From Ophiocordyceps camponoti-saundersi (nom. inval.) (Eukaryota; Ascomycota; Sordariomycetes; Hypocreales; Ophiocordycipitaceae): a stretch of 11,216 nt of DNA. The notes under the pieces are model-generated. The model was not told where the DNA came from. It ran no database searches and saw nothing but the letters and a program-made list of their open reading frames with translations. The stretch lies in the NCBI GenBank assembly GCA_003339415.1, contig PDHQ01000688.1, forward strand, positions 1 through 11,216, in the 5' to 3' direction. A program made the position numbers and the translations under genes. Below, piece by piece: positions 1-9,064 of the stretch (position 1 is its first letter; each line of letters begins with the position of its first letter).

Positions 1-181
1 TTAACTAGATATCCTCTTACGAAGTTTATTTTTTTTTTTATTTTTTTTATTCTTTTTTTCTATTCCTCGTACGGGTATATATATTACGATATTACTACGA
101 ATAGAGGGAATCGGTCGGGCGGATTCCTTAGTTACCGTATAAATTGCCCTTATAGAATTTTAGTATAGGGAAACTTAAGTA

Positions 182-1420
182 AGTTCGCTTCGACAAATAT
201 CGCACGTTTCCTCGTACGAAGAAGCGCTGCTTTATCTACGAGAAGAAGATTACTAGTCGATAAATCGTAAGGAAGACGAATTCGATACGTGCCTCCTCGA
301 ATATAAAGGACACGATAACGGTATTAATAAATCGTCGTACGAAGAGGAGGGCGCTACCGAAGAAGCCGCGAAATTTATCCTCTCGAGTGCTCTTTTATAT
401 CGATTTATAAGGTAGATATTTTCGCACGGCAGGCCGTACGACGGGGCAGTCAAGTCTTCGTCGCCGATGCTTATCGTAAGGAGTACTATAGATAGCTTTA
501 CGATATTATCGCCCGCGAACTTCTTAATTATCGGTAAGGATTAGAGGCGCCTATAAAATTTAACTACGGATAAGTTTGCCTCGAGGGTAATAATATTACC
601 TTAAAATAGAAGGGATGGGTATAGGCATTATAGATTATTAGCCCGGCCGAGCAGGACGCGCCGCAGGTATACCTTCCGTAACGCGAGCGAGACGCGTAGA
701 TCCTATCTATTTGCTAGCCCGAAGCAGGGACAACCTCTCGGCCGCTGCCCGAGTCTAGACCCCGAAAAAGGAGGACTCGACGCCTTAAATAACCGCGTAC
801 GACGGCATATAGGGAAGTCCGATCGAGTACTAGGCTCTATCCCTCTCGACCCCCTTCGTACGAAGCTCTAGATATTTAGCGAGGGCTAGTTTGCGGATAA
901 TAAGGACCTATACTAGCAGATAGGATTCGTTATCGTTCTAGGTAAGGAGATAGCTCGTACGGAGACCGAAGTCTCTATCTACGGTAATATTAGGCTCTGG
1001 TCCTTAGGGAAGTATAAGATAGTAATAGGAAGCGTGCCTGCGGGCGAACTATACGATATCGTATAAGTAGTCGATAGTAGTATCGCCCTTAACGCCGTAG
1101 TCGAGAAGATCGTAAGAAGCTTATAGCTGCCGGAGTCCGTCTAGAGCCTTATACGGAGTAATAATCGCTCTAGCTGCCTTATTAACTTAGGTAGTATGAG
1201 ATAGAAGAGGCTTATAATCGATATAATAGGCTTACGTGAATTATACGAAAGGAAGAAAATTACCGCGATGTTCTAGATTAATAGGAAAAAAACAATCCGG
1301 CTGAGGCTATAACGAAGAAAGGTCGTAACGACGCTCTCGGACGACTAGTTAAGATAAATAAGATAACGGTTAGGATAGAAGCAGTTACCGAAGTAATCCC
1401 GCCGCGGGCGCCTATAAAAG
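182..1420 (+). pseudogene. Ty1/Copia retrotransposon Pol relic: RT tail and RNase H
   Basis: Remnant of the C-terminal part of a Copia-type Pol polyprotein, which would have carried reverse transcriptase and RNase H for copying the element's RNA into DNA. Visible pieces in order: a block around 272-300 reading DTCLLEY, like the D-x-CLL stretch before the RT active site of fungal Copia Pol; VFVADAY near 430-455; PIKFNYGQVCLEG from 550 and CQPEAG at 712-729 (RT thumb and connection); DPEKGGLDAL from 758; FADNKDLY then QIGFVIVLG at 917-943; ELYDIV at 1046-1063 with the RNase H glutamate; RLIIDIIGLRELYERKKIT from 1208; and NNPAEAITK at 1291-1317, matching the family's NPADAMTK ending. The frame changes between about 305 and 390, near 729, near 757, and in an A7 run at 1286-1292. 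Many CAG/CAA/TGG codons are stops. The third catalytic Asp appears as Asn near 1150, as TG-to-TA change would give. Integrase and Gag would lie left of the window. Dead copy; family assignment is firm, exact limits are not. Confidence 0.85.
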
Positions 1421-1546
1421 TAATTTCTACGGATTAAATATTAGCGCCGCCTCCCGCCCTTACTAGTCGTCCGATAACGCAGTTAGCGACGCAGGCGCCG
1501 GCGTGCGATAACGGCGGCGTACCCGAGGAGGGGCGAGAGGCTTATC

Positions 1547-1547
<1 letters not shown>

Positions 1548-1586
<39 letters not shown>
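1548..1586. repeat. (TTA)13 microsatellite
   Basis: Thirteen perfect TTA units follow CTTATCG and run into a pyrimidine-rich block. The flanks are built from TCG, TCT, TCC and TTA triplets. CA-to-TA change turns (TCA)n into (TTA)n, so the tract may be a converted TCA repeat: poly-Ser if read on the plus strand, or poly-Asp (GAT, now AAT) if read on the minus strand. The tract itself is certain; its origin is inferred. Confidence 0.9.
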
Positions 1587-1587
<1 letters not shown>

Positions 1588-1713
1588 CCTCCTCGTGCTT
1601 ACCGTCGTCGTCCTCCTCTTTATCGTTATCTTCTTCGTCTTCGTTATCTTCGTCGTTATCTATATCTTCGTTATTATCCTCGTCTTCGTCTATATTATTA
1701 TCGTTATCGTCCT
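1587..1713. repeat. Pyrimidine-rich triplet low-complexity block
   Basis: Almost entirely TCG, TCT, TCC, TTA and ATC triplets on the plus strand. One plus-strand frame is serine-dominated with scattered Leu codons TTA that could be former TCA. The minus strand gives an Asp/Glu/Asn-rich acidic run in which GAT AAC could be former GAT GAC. Both readings are typical of disordered segments of fungal proteins, and the sequence alone does not choose between them. It lies just after the Copia Pol relic and may belong to a neighbouring broken gene rather than to the transposon. Confidence 0.65.
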
Positions 1714-2180
1714 AGGTGCGATAATAATCGCACGCGCTCCCGCGGGAGTCCTAAATATATGACGCGCACGCGCCCCTTTAGTAGCCGCGCACGCGCCGGC
1801 AGCTAGAGAAGGGAATACTCCCTCGCCGGAGGTACTAATAACCGTAGGGCCCCTAAGCAGGGAACCGACTAGCAGCTTAGATAATAATCGCCTAGTAGTA
1901 AGACGGATGACGGACTACCTTAGCGACGAGCTTAACGGGGGTCTCGCCCGGGCGCAGGCGAAGAGTAATATCGTATAACGTCCTAGAGAGGTAAAGACGT
2001 TCCTCGTCCTACCGTATAATTAGTAGATATTTACTAAAGTATACCGTATAAAGGAGATATATATAGAGATAGTAGCCTAAAGAAATTTAGCCCTAACTTC
2101 GTTATCCGAGCTAAGAGTAATAGTAACGAGCCCGTTAGAGAGGGGTAAGCGACTAAGCATAGTAGCGATAGATATTTTTT
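1714..2180 (+). pseudogene. Unidentified coding-like fragment, Ala/Pro-rich then helical
   Basis: I do not recognise this. In the frame of position 1832 the plus strand first reads Ala/Pro/Arg-rich (about 1723-1830) and then a mixed-charge stretch including RRMTDYLSDELNGGLARAQA (from about 1901) and FTKVYRIKEIYIEIVA (about 2029-2075), before fading into a T9C8 homopolymer pair at 2175-2191. Stops inside it are TAA/TAG, except a TGA near 1760 that CpA mutation does not readily explain and that weakens the case for one continuous frame. It sits downstream of the Copia Pol relic on the same strand but shows no Pol motif. It could be part of a different element or host-like gene, or chance. Confidence 0.3.
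1763..1797. repeat. 12-bp direct repeat CGCGCACGCGCC, two copies
   Basis: Exact copies lie at 1763-1774 and 1786-1797, 23 bases apart, in the most GC-rich patch of the window. The CA inside each copy has survived; both are in GCA context. It may be just part of an Ala/Arg-rich coding repeat. No function can be assigned. Confidence 0.6.
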
Positions 2181-4320
2181 TTTCCCCCCCCTCGTCGTTA
2201 TCGTCGTTCTGCTTCTGCTTATCTTTATTCTTCGTGCGACGAAACTACTACCGCCGATAGTACTAATACTAATAATAATAGTAATAGTAGTATTTCGAGG
2301 TTACTGCTACTTCTACGGAGGATAAAAAGGGAAGAAATTTTCTCTTATACGGAAGAGAGAGGAGGGCAACCTTCTTACCATATAAGCCTATAAGCTGCGA
2401 ATAATAACTTACGAGTTGCTACCGCTTAGTAGGATAACTCTATCCTAGGTACCGGTAGGCATAGTATCTATAGATATTTTTTCGGGTTTATAAGAGGGAA
2501 TATTAGGATAATAGGATAGGTATAAAGGCCCCGGTAATCAGGTCTAAGGTAGTATACGCTAGCTTATCTAGTAACTATTAAACTGCTAGAAGAGATCTGA
2601 CGGCAGCGTGAGTAAAGGTAAGGAAGTTTAAAGTAATATCGTATACTACGCGAACCCTACGATCCGGAAGGGAAGGAAGCCTTTTATTACTTAATTTATT
2701 CCTTAGAGATTCGACTTTTCTATTATTTTCAAGCTATCTAATTATCTTCCGAGCTTATTAATAAGAGCGTGAGGAAGATATATATTTTCGCTATTATTAT
2801 TAATTACGCGGTATTCGGGTAAGGTAGGTATTCTAAAGATTTAGGTAGTAAGTATAAGGAGCGACGAGATATTCTAAGCTTCTAAGCTAAGAGAGATATC
2901 GGACTTATAATCGTAATAGATAGAATATAAAATATATATAAACGGGTTTAGATATATATAGCGAAGGGTCGCGGGAGGTATATAGCTACGTTATACGCCG
3001 TTATTAGGGAAAACGAATAAGTGTAAGGAATAGTAGTTAACTTCTTCTAAGTATAGTAGCTATAGAATTCGGGATAGTAAGATATATACCGAGGTATATT
3101 AGCGCTAGGATAGCTAAATAGCTAAGAGGAAGTTTTTAAATTTTTTAGGCGTATATTAAATAGTCTAGCTATTTTTTAGGGTTTGCTTCTCGAGGGACGG
3201 ATATAGTAAAGAAGGCAGTATCGGGATAGCGGGTATAATATAGGGTAAAAACCCGAGTCTTAGAAACGACTTAAGGAGAAAAATCCGATTATAAAAAACG
3301 ATCGATTTATTATATACGTATTATTATATAGCCTAGGATAGTGGGTAAAAGACTAAGTGGGATTTCGGTATCCCGAAAGCTTTATCGAATAGTTTGTTTA
3401 GTCTCCGGCCTTCTCTTATATATCTTAGTAGGAGGGAACTATTTCGAGTGTCGGTTTGCGTAGAGGATTAGTAGGGCTAGTAAGTAGTTTATTATATAAA
3501 GGTATAGAGTTTAGGCAAAGCTATAATTCTATTTAGTAAAGTTTTAGCTATAAGTTATATCTTAGACTTGAATTACGATTAGCAACTTATAAATAAATAT
3601 AGGGATAAGCTTAAGGGCTAAATGCTTTATTTACCTATTTCGTCTATAGAGGAAAACTAGGTTACACTATCTACTCGGATAGTAACCGCTATCTTTATAT
3701 GGCCGCCGTTATAACTCTAGTCCGTAGAGGCCTTCGGAACTCTAAAAGTCATTTTCGACTATTTAATAATATATATATAACCCTTAAAAAGATATTTTTA
3801 TCTCTTCCTAGCGCTACTATTCTTTAGCAAATCGGTAGCAGCTACTAGTTTACATAGCCTTCTTCGTAGACGGTAAAAGCCTATGCGGAAAATACTATAA
3901 GAGACGTTAGTATCCTACGTTTCGAGTTCTGCATTATATAATTAATAATCTATATAAAGGTTATAAACTAGACTATATATAGTAAGGTTAACGGGAGTAA
4001 AAGGTATTAAAATTTATATTATAAAATATATATATATAGACGCGAGCAGTATATTATAGGTTAAGGCTAACTTTGCATTTTATAATACGTTATAGCTTAG
4101 CTCGTAATAGTACGATATAAGGTTATTAGGTTAGACATAATATTTTTTTATCGGTTATCTTCGGATTCTTAGAGGCCTATATAGTATTAAATTTCTATAT
4201 AGTATTTTATATCTATAACTAACTGTAGTTAAGCTATAAAATTATAAGTTTTTTATACTTTATATATAAAATATATAATTCTTACTTCTTCTACGATATA
4301 CTAGAACTATATATTACCTC
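2181..4320. other. RIP-degraded stretch with no readable gene
   Basis: No frame on either strand gave a sustained protein-like composition or a recognisable domain. Local items: the C8 run at 2184-2191 next to T9; a triplet-like run of AGT/AAT/ACT words at about 2252-2292 that could be a converted CAG/CAA-type repeat; a repeated ATTTTTTAGG word near 3138 and 3168; and increasingly AT-rich DNA with TATATA tracts from about 3750 to 4280. The last part may be former intergenic DNA. I see no tRNA, terminal repeat pair or transposase motif. Confidence 0.5.
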
Positions 4321-4380
4321 CTAGCGCTAATATTCTCTTTTAACTATCCTATTTTCCCTTATACTTACTTCGGCGCCTAG

Positions 4381-5790
4381 ACTATCGAAAACGGTTTGCA
4401 GATATCGCTCGGGGCTATAGCGCTATATAGTAAGTAAAGCTTTATACCTAGTATATAGACAATCTCTAAGGGGAAGAGTATATTTAGTACGGCGCGGGTG
4501 CTTACGCGGAGAGGTAAACTTAAGTAAGCGAAGCTCGATAAGCGTACGGAAGTTAATACGTTTATATTCTAAAAACCGGAATATTAATAAGGTAGAAAAA
4601 AATATAATAGTATAAAATACTAATAGGGTAGGGTAGTTAGTATTACTAATCTTCTTTATTATTTTACTAACCGATATTATACCGTTTATATATTTTTTCG
4701 GGGGGAACTAATTAGGAAATAAAAACTAAAGTATTCGTAATACGAAGTAAACTAATAAATGTCGCGGATCTATCTTCTCTTTTAAGACCGCGAAACGGCC
4801 TTAGTTAGTATTAAAGTACGGTATACCTAGAGCGGCGGCAATAGTAAAAATAAGCATAATAACGGTATTTAGTTCCTAGCGGAAGCTGGCGTTTTAAATT
4901 ATAGATAATGTATATCGGTAGTATTCGCGGATATCGGTTAACCGTATCGAGTAAGGGAGGAGAAGGTCTACGAAGCCTTATTCGAGAAGAGGAGGGATAG
5001 CGGAGAAAGGGGGGGTAAGGCCGAATTAAAAAGAACGGATAGGTAGGCCTTATATATTCGTAAAGATAGAGATAGCCTACTAGGCCCCGAGGGCTAACCG
5101 CCTTAAGGAACCGAGCGGCGTAGGGGCGATATAAGTAAGGGCGATATAATCTAGTTAGAAGCGGCGGATATAGCTAATAAAAAGGCGACCGTTAAGGGAG
5201 CCCGGTATCTAATCTATTAACTTTTCCGTTATAGCGGCGGCGAGTAGGCGGACCTAATCCTCGTAACTAATATTTACCTCGTTTATATAGCGGATAAGTA
5301 TACGTAATATAAGATACTAAGTAGCGTGCTTAGATAAGAGCGTCGGGCCGGCGGTGTTAGTAAGACTATAATATACTTATATAACGTCCTCGGCATAGCT
5401 AGTAGACTATTCGTACGGGAGTAAGGAAGGAGTAGTATAGGCGTGTTAGCAGAGTTTCTTAAGCGACCTTTTTATTATATTAGGAGTATAGCGTAAAGGA
5501 TAGGGGAGGGGGTTATATAATAGTAAACTAACGCGGCGGAAAAGGGATTAGAGGACTATTCCTATATCTTAAAAGCAGATATAGTATCCTATAGAGGGAT
5601 AGCGGAACTTCTATCAGTCGCGTTATCGAAAACTATAAGCGCCGAAGTATTAACTTATTACCGGAACTAGTAGGAGACGAAGGCTTTTATTTACGGGATC
5701 TAAGAATGCTAAAAGATATAGCCTAGGAAATATCTTACGTATTTTACCTAGGTAATACCGGGGCTGTTAAAAAACGCAGCCTAAGAATAA
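4381..5790 (+). pseudogene. Unidentified broken gene, first part (frame 1)
   Basis: Product not recognised. One plus-strand frame (codons starting at 4381, 5341 and so on) keeps a protein-like composition for about 470 codons with no frame change needed. Examples are NGLQISLGAIALYSK from about 4390, a basic stretch RRGKLK near 4515, EEKVYEALFEKRR at 4957-4995, ADLILVTNIYLVYIADKYT at 5248-5304, and LEDYSYILKADIVSYRG from 5548. GNN codons are frequent and the interrupting stops are all TAA or TAG, as expected from CAA, CAG or TGG. The ATG start cannot be chosen because TG loss turns ATG into ATA, and an intron near 4600-4740, where composition is poorer, cannot be excluded. After about 5700 the protein-like signal moves to another frame (next entry). 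No catalytic motif stands out. Repeat-family protein or duplicated host gene are both possible. Confidence 0.45.
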
Positions 5791-6560
5791 GTATACCTCT
5801 CGATAGTAAAGATAGGGTTATAATAATAGCCGATCGAGGGGATATATAAGAGAACTAGCCGTCGAAGTATAGTAAGGGGCTAGGAGCGGGTTCTTATATT
5901 AAATAGGGGACTACTAAGGTCGAGTACGTTATGCGAGATTAATAGCTAGGCGTATTTTTATATACTAGCTATAATATTAAGACGCTTAAAAAAAGAGGGC
6001 GGGAGGAGGTTAGGTTCGCCGGTAAAGTAATACTTACCTAGACGATCGAAGAGGGCTATAGCTTCGCGGTCGGCGAGACTAGAGTCGTTACTAAGAGCGG
6101 GGCTAGGAGGCGAGGCTAAGCGTTACATAACGGCGTCGGTAGCGTAATAGAAAACTATAGCGAAGTAACCGAAGATACCGGGGAAACTAGAGGGTTCGAA
6201 CTTACGTAGGAGGCAGAGATATTCGCGCGGGTTACGGAGAAAGAAGACGATAAGCTATAGGAGCGGGTTAAAGAGAACGAAGAAGTCGCGGCGTTACTTA
6301 AGGACTTCCGAGACTCGTATAGTTATAACTTACTCTATACGGAAGGTAAACAAGGAGTCGCGGATAGCCGAGTAAATACGTTAGCGCTCGTAGAGGAACG
6401 GGTAGATTAAGTCGGGGTCCTAAGCGCTATCGGTAAGAGGGGGGGTAATAGCTTCTACGAGGCTATACTACTTCGTTATATAAGGTTCCGCCTTAACCGA
6501 TAGGAGTATAAGAGCTACTATAAGAAGGCCCGTTATCGTTAAGAGATGACCGGGTTTCGT
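5763..6560 (+). pseudogene. Unidentified broken gene, second part (frame 3, charged helices)
   Basis: In the frame of position 5763 the plus strand reads as a highly charged, Glu/Lys/Val-rich protein. It includes REEVRFAGKVILT (about 5997-6035), ENYSEVTEDTGETRGFEL near 6150-6205, ENEEVAALLKDFRDS starting near 6273, VADSRVNTLALVEERVD at 6357-6407, and GGNSFYEAILLRYIRFRLNR near 6440-6500. The heptad-like spacing of hydrophobic residues suggests a coiled coil. The opposite strand here gives only Ser/Leu/Arg-rich shadow text, which supports the plus strand as coding. It probably continues the gene starting near 4381 after a frame change or lost intron around 5700-5790, but could be a separate gene. 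The 3' end runs into the tail of the convergent minus-strand gene and its true stop is not resolved. Family unknown. Confidence 0.45.
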
Positions 6561-8340
6561 AGTAGGGGAACGGCCGGTAGTAAAGGAGCCGTAGAAGGGG
6601 CCGAAGAAAAGTAGGTATTTTTCCGCCGCGGCGTTATAATATAAACTATCGGAAGGGTCGTAGTTGCGAACACTCTCGTTATAACGTATAATATAATAGC
6701 GTTTTTCGAGAAACGAGGGGGGGCCTATCGACGACAAGTTCCTATAGCGTAGGTAGAAAGCGAGGGGGTAGAACGTGAGGTTATTAGGGCTTGCTAACCC
6801 CCCGCTAAAACTCTTAAAATCGGCTAGTAAATAGTATTTCTACGGGGGGTTAGAGGGTGGCGCCCCGTTAAAAGCGTGGTCGGATTCGCGAGGCGAGGGG
6901 GGATTATCTCGATACCCGGGGGGAGGGGATAGCGATTCGTTAAACGGGTCGTTAGACCGGCGAGGGGGGTTAGAATCGTCTCCAAGCCGGGGGGGGGAAT
7001 AGCTAATATCGACGGCGAGGGCGTAGGAGAGTCGTTTAATATAGGAAAGATTATATTTAGCTTATAAATACCGAAGAAATTAGTTAAAGCGACCGGTAAA
7101 GAGTCTCTTATTCCTATCCTTCGTATCTATATCGTCGGCATCGTCGGCATCGTCGTTACGGTAATCGGTATCGGGAAAGTTATCGTCGGAGTTACCGTAA
7201 TAAGAGTAGATATCGGAAAAGTTATCCTCGCGCGTATCGCGAAGATTCCCTTCTTCGGATAACTAGGTAATATCCTAAGATATATTAAGGGTAACCGGTA
7301 AGGGTTGTGTGGCGGTATCTGCTATAGGGGGGAAATAAGGATAGGGAGTAAGATAGGGCGGGTAGTAGCCGGGATCGAGTTCTATATCGAAGCTAATATT
7401 ATATATATAAAAGGCGGGCGAGTTCTCGTTCTAGAAGGTATCGTAAGTATACGCGCTAGCAAACGTTTCCTAATATCGTATAAAGAGGACTTAAAATATA
7501 AACTAGTCTCGGTAGGAAATCTAATAACGTATATTCGCATCTATCGATAAGCCGGTAAGGTTAGGGAGAGATTAGGAAGGCGGGAAAAGCGTAAAGATAT
7601 GCTAGATATACCGGGATAAGAGGATAGCGTAGTGTAGCTTAAGTAGGCTAGGGGGTGGAGGGTATTATTAGCGGTGCTAATATTAGGTATCTTAATCGTG
7701 AGGTTTGCTTAGGTAGAGGACTATAAACTAGGCGTCGAAGGAGGACGAGTTAGCGATATAGAACGTGCGGTTATATATATCGAAAGGTAGCGTTTTGCTA
7801 GCGTATTTAGTATCGTATTATATTTGCTAGTTAAATAATAAAATCCGAACATAGTTCTAGGGTATAAGGATTTAGGCGGCCGGCGGGATAGTAATAGGTT
7901 TAAGATAGGAACTAATAATAGATATTATACTAAGCGAAAATTCCTTTTCGGTTTCGGAGTTATCTAATAGCAGATCTAAGGTATTTTCCCTATAGTCGAT
8001 ACTATGTTTTTCTTAAAGAAGTCTATATATAGCGGCAGAGTTAAAGGCTTTAGATTCGGTTATTTCCTAGAAGCGGCGGCCTATTTTCGCGAAGAGGGAG
8101 AGGTAAGTTAAATCTAGTATTTAAGGGGGATAGATAGCCGTATATATACGAGAGCTTAGCTAGCAAATTAAGATACTTAATCTTATAACGGGAATAAAAC
8201 TTGGAAGAGTTATCGGCAGGGGTTATAAGCGTTAGCTCGTCTAGAAAGACCGGGTTATACGATATAAAGACTATACTATCTTCACTATGTCCTCCCTATA
8301 TATTAGATTCCTTAGGTATTTTCGTAGATATATTTTTTTC
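6468..8340 (-). pseudogene. Unidentified broken gene with Pro/Asp/Tyr-rich C-terminal half
   Basis: Product not recognised. Read down the minus strand from about 8340, the first frame gives a helical N-terminal part including VFLDELTLITPADNSSKFYS (about 8265-8200) and NLLAKLSYIYGYLSPLN (about 8166-8116). Near 8100, in a CT-rich patch, the reading moves to a second frame that continues to 6468: FAKIGRRF (from 8093), then LDLLLDNSETEKEF (7979-7938), LPFDIYNRTFYIANSSSF (about 7785-7735), LDPGYYPPYLTPYPYFPP (about 7375-7325), an Asp-rich run over a 9-bp repeat at 7131-7157, and Pro/Asn/Ser/Tyr-rich text to the end. C-runs give Pro-Pro pairs. C at third positions is common. Internal stops are TAG/TAA, so Gln/Trp codons were probably lost to mutation, and some Leu CTA codons may be former CCA (Pro). 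The hydrophobic end near 6470-6530 may therefore be an artefact rather than a membrane segment. Start codon not identifiable. Confidence 0.5.
7131..7157. repeat. Three tandem 9-bp units ATCGTCGGC
   Basis: Units at 7131-7139 and 7140-7148 are identical; the third, 7149-7157, ends TT instead of GC. On the minus strand the array encodes repeated Asp-Asp-Ala in the frame of the unidentified gene, giving an acidic patch. The CA dinucleotides within it survive and are in GCA context. Confidence 0.85.
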
Positions 8341-8344
8341 GTTC

Positions 8345-8396
8345 TTTTTTTTTTTCTTTTTTTTTTTTTTTTTTGTGTGGGGGGGGGGGGGGGGGG
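8345..8396. repeat. T11-C-T18-GTGT-G18 homopolymer block
   Basis: T11 (8345-8355), one C, T18 (8357-8374), GTGT, then G18 (8379-8396). On the minus strand this is C18 followed by A-rich sequence directly upstream of the unidentified minus-strand gene. Homopolymers hold no CpA and so escape RIP. A(n) tracts can mark the tail of a non-LTR retrotransposon or a processed copy, but no target-site duplication or reverse-transcriptase motif was found beside it. Run lengths may be unreliable in raw assembly. Confidence 0.85.
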
Positions 8397-8808
8397 TCTT
8401 AGAAAGGTAAGAGATAGTTACTTAGTAAAGAGAAGCTTGACGGGGAAGAAGTAAAATAAGGACGGCAGGAAGAGAGGTAGTTTATATATATATAGTTTAT
8501 TCGAGTATATAATATCTTTCTACTTTGCTTCTTTATAGCGCGTAGTATATACCGCTTATATACGAACGTAACTAGAACTTAGGACGATATGTATATATAG
8601 ACTAGTATAATAGTTCTATAGTTATAATTGCTATATTAGCTTAGTACCGGCAAAACGCGGAGGATATAGAGCTAGTTTCTAAGGCGTGATTAGTCTACGG
8701 TACCTATACGGTTAGGTTTAAGGTTAGACGAGATTATATATCGTATTTTATAACTAGATATTTATATATCTCTAGAATATAATACGTTAGCTAGGATTTT
8801 TTTTTAAA

Positions 8809-8828
8809 TATATATATATATATATATA
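8809..8828. repeat. (TA)10 dinucleotide tract
   Basis: Ten TA units preceded by T9 AAA. CpA-to-TpA mutation turns a (CA)n or (TG)n microsatellite into (TA)n, so this and the shorter TATATA tracts nearby may be converted CA repeats. An original TA repeat is equally possible. Confidence 0.85.
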
Positions 8829-9064
8829 ACGATTTTAATATTAATATAAGGCCTAAGGGGATAAGATTACTTCCTATATTTAAAAGCGTGAATTTATTAG
8901 GTAGTAGAGGGGTAGGTTTTAAGAAGTGTCTATTCTTATATTTTAGCAAGGTAACCGGCACTCGTGAAAAATAAATAGAGGGCTGGCAGGGAAGATAGTG
9001 TAGAGGGAGTAGGTCTAGGTCCGCCAGGGCGTATAGGTTAGAAATAGTAGTACGATGCTAAAGG

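Noticed and set aside
253..453. 66-codon minus-strand open frame
   Set aside because: Lies antisense to the Copia RT relic, where the plus strand carries recognisable Pol motifs; it is a shadow.
2600..2625. GTGAGT as a 5' splice site
   Set aside because: A single short match with no coding-like exon beside it and no paired branch or acceptor site.
4741..4990. Possible resemblance of the plus-strand frame to the DUF3435 (Starship captain-like) family
   Set aside because: Only vague similarity around 4790-4960. The conserved C-terminal tyrosine-recombinase blocks could not be found downstream in any frame, so no assignment was made.
6035..6046. TACCTAGACGAT, which would encode a YLDD reverse-transcriptase-like motif
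   Set aside because: The surrounding residues in that frame are Arg-rich with no RT blocks on either side, and another frame there is clearly more protein-like. A chance match.
6840..7000. G runs as a G-quadruplex element
   Set aside because: The runs are irregularly spaced and explained by Pro-Pro codons on the minus strand plus the fact that C runs escape RIP.
7131..7157. Short repeats as a CRISPR-like array
   Set aside because: Contiguous 9-bp units without spacers, part of a coding-like Asp-Asp-Ala repeat, in fungal DNA.
7305..7550. 81-codon plus-strand open frame
   Set aside because: Ile/Gly/Arg-rich text antisense to the Pro/Tyr-rich minus-strand frame, whose codon pattern is more gene-like; judged a shadow.
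8201..8410. 69-codon plus-strand open frame ending in poly-Phe and poly-Gly
   Set aside because: Its second half is translated T and G homopolymers, and the first half is antisense to the minus-strand gene.
8480..8830. TATATA tracts as promoter TATA boxes
   Set aside because: TATA words are everywhere here as a product of CpA-to-TpA change, so they carry no information about promoters.
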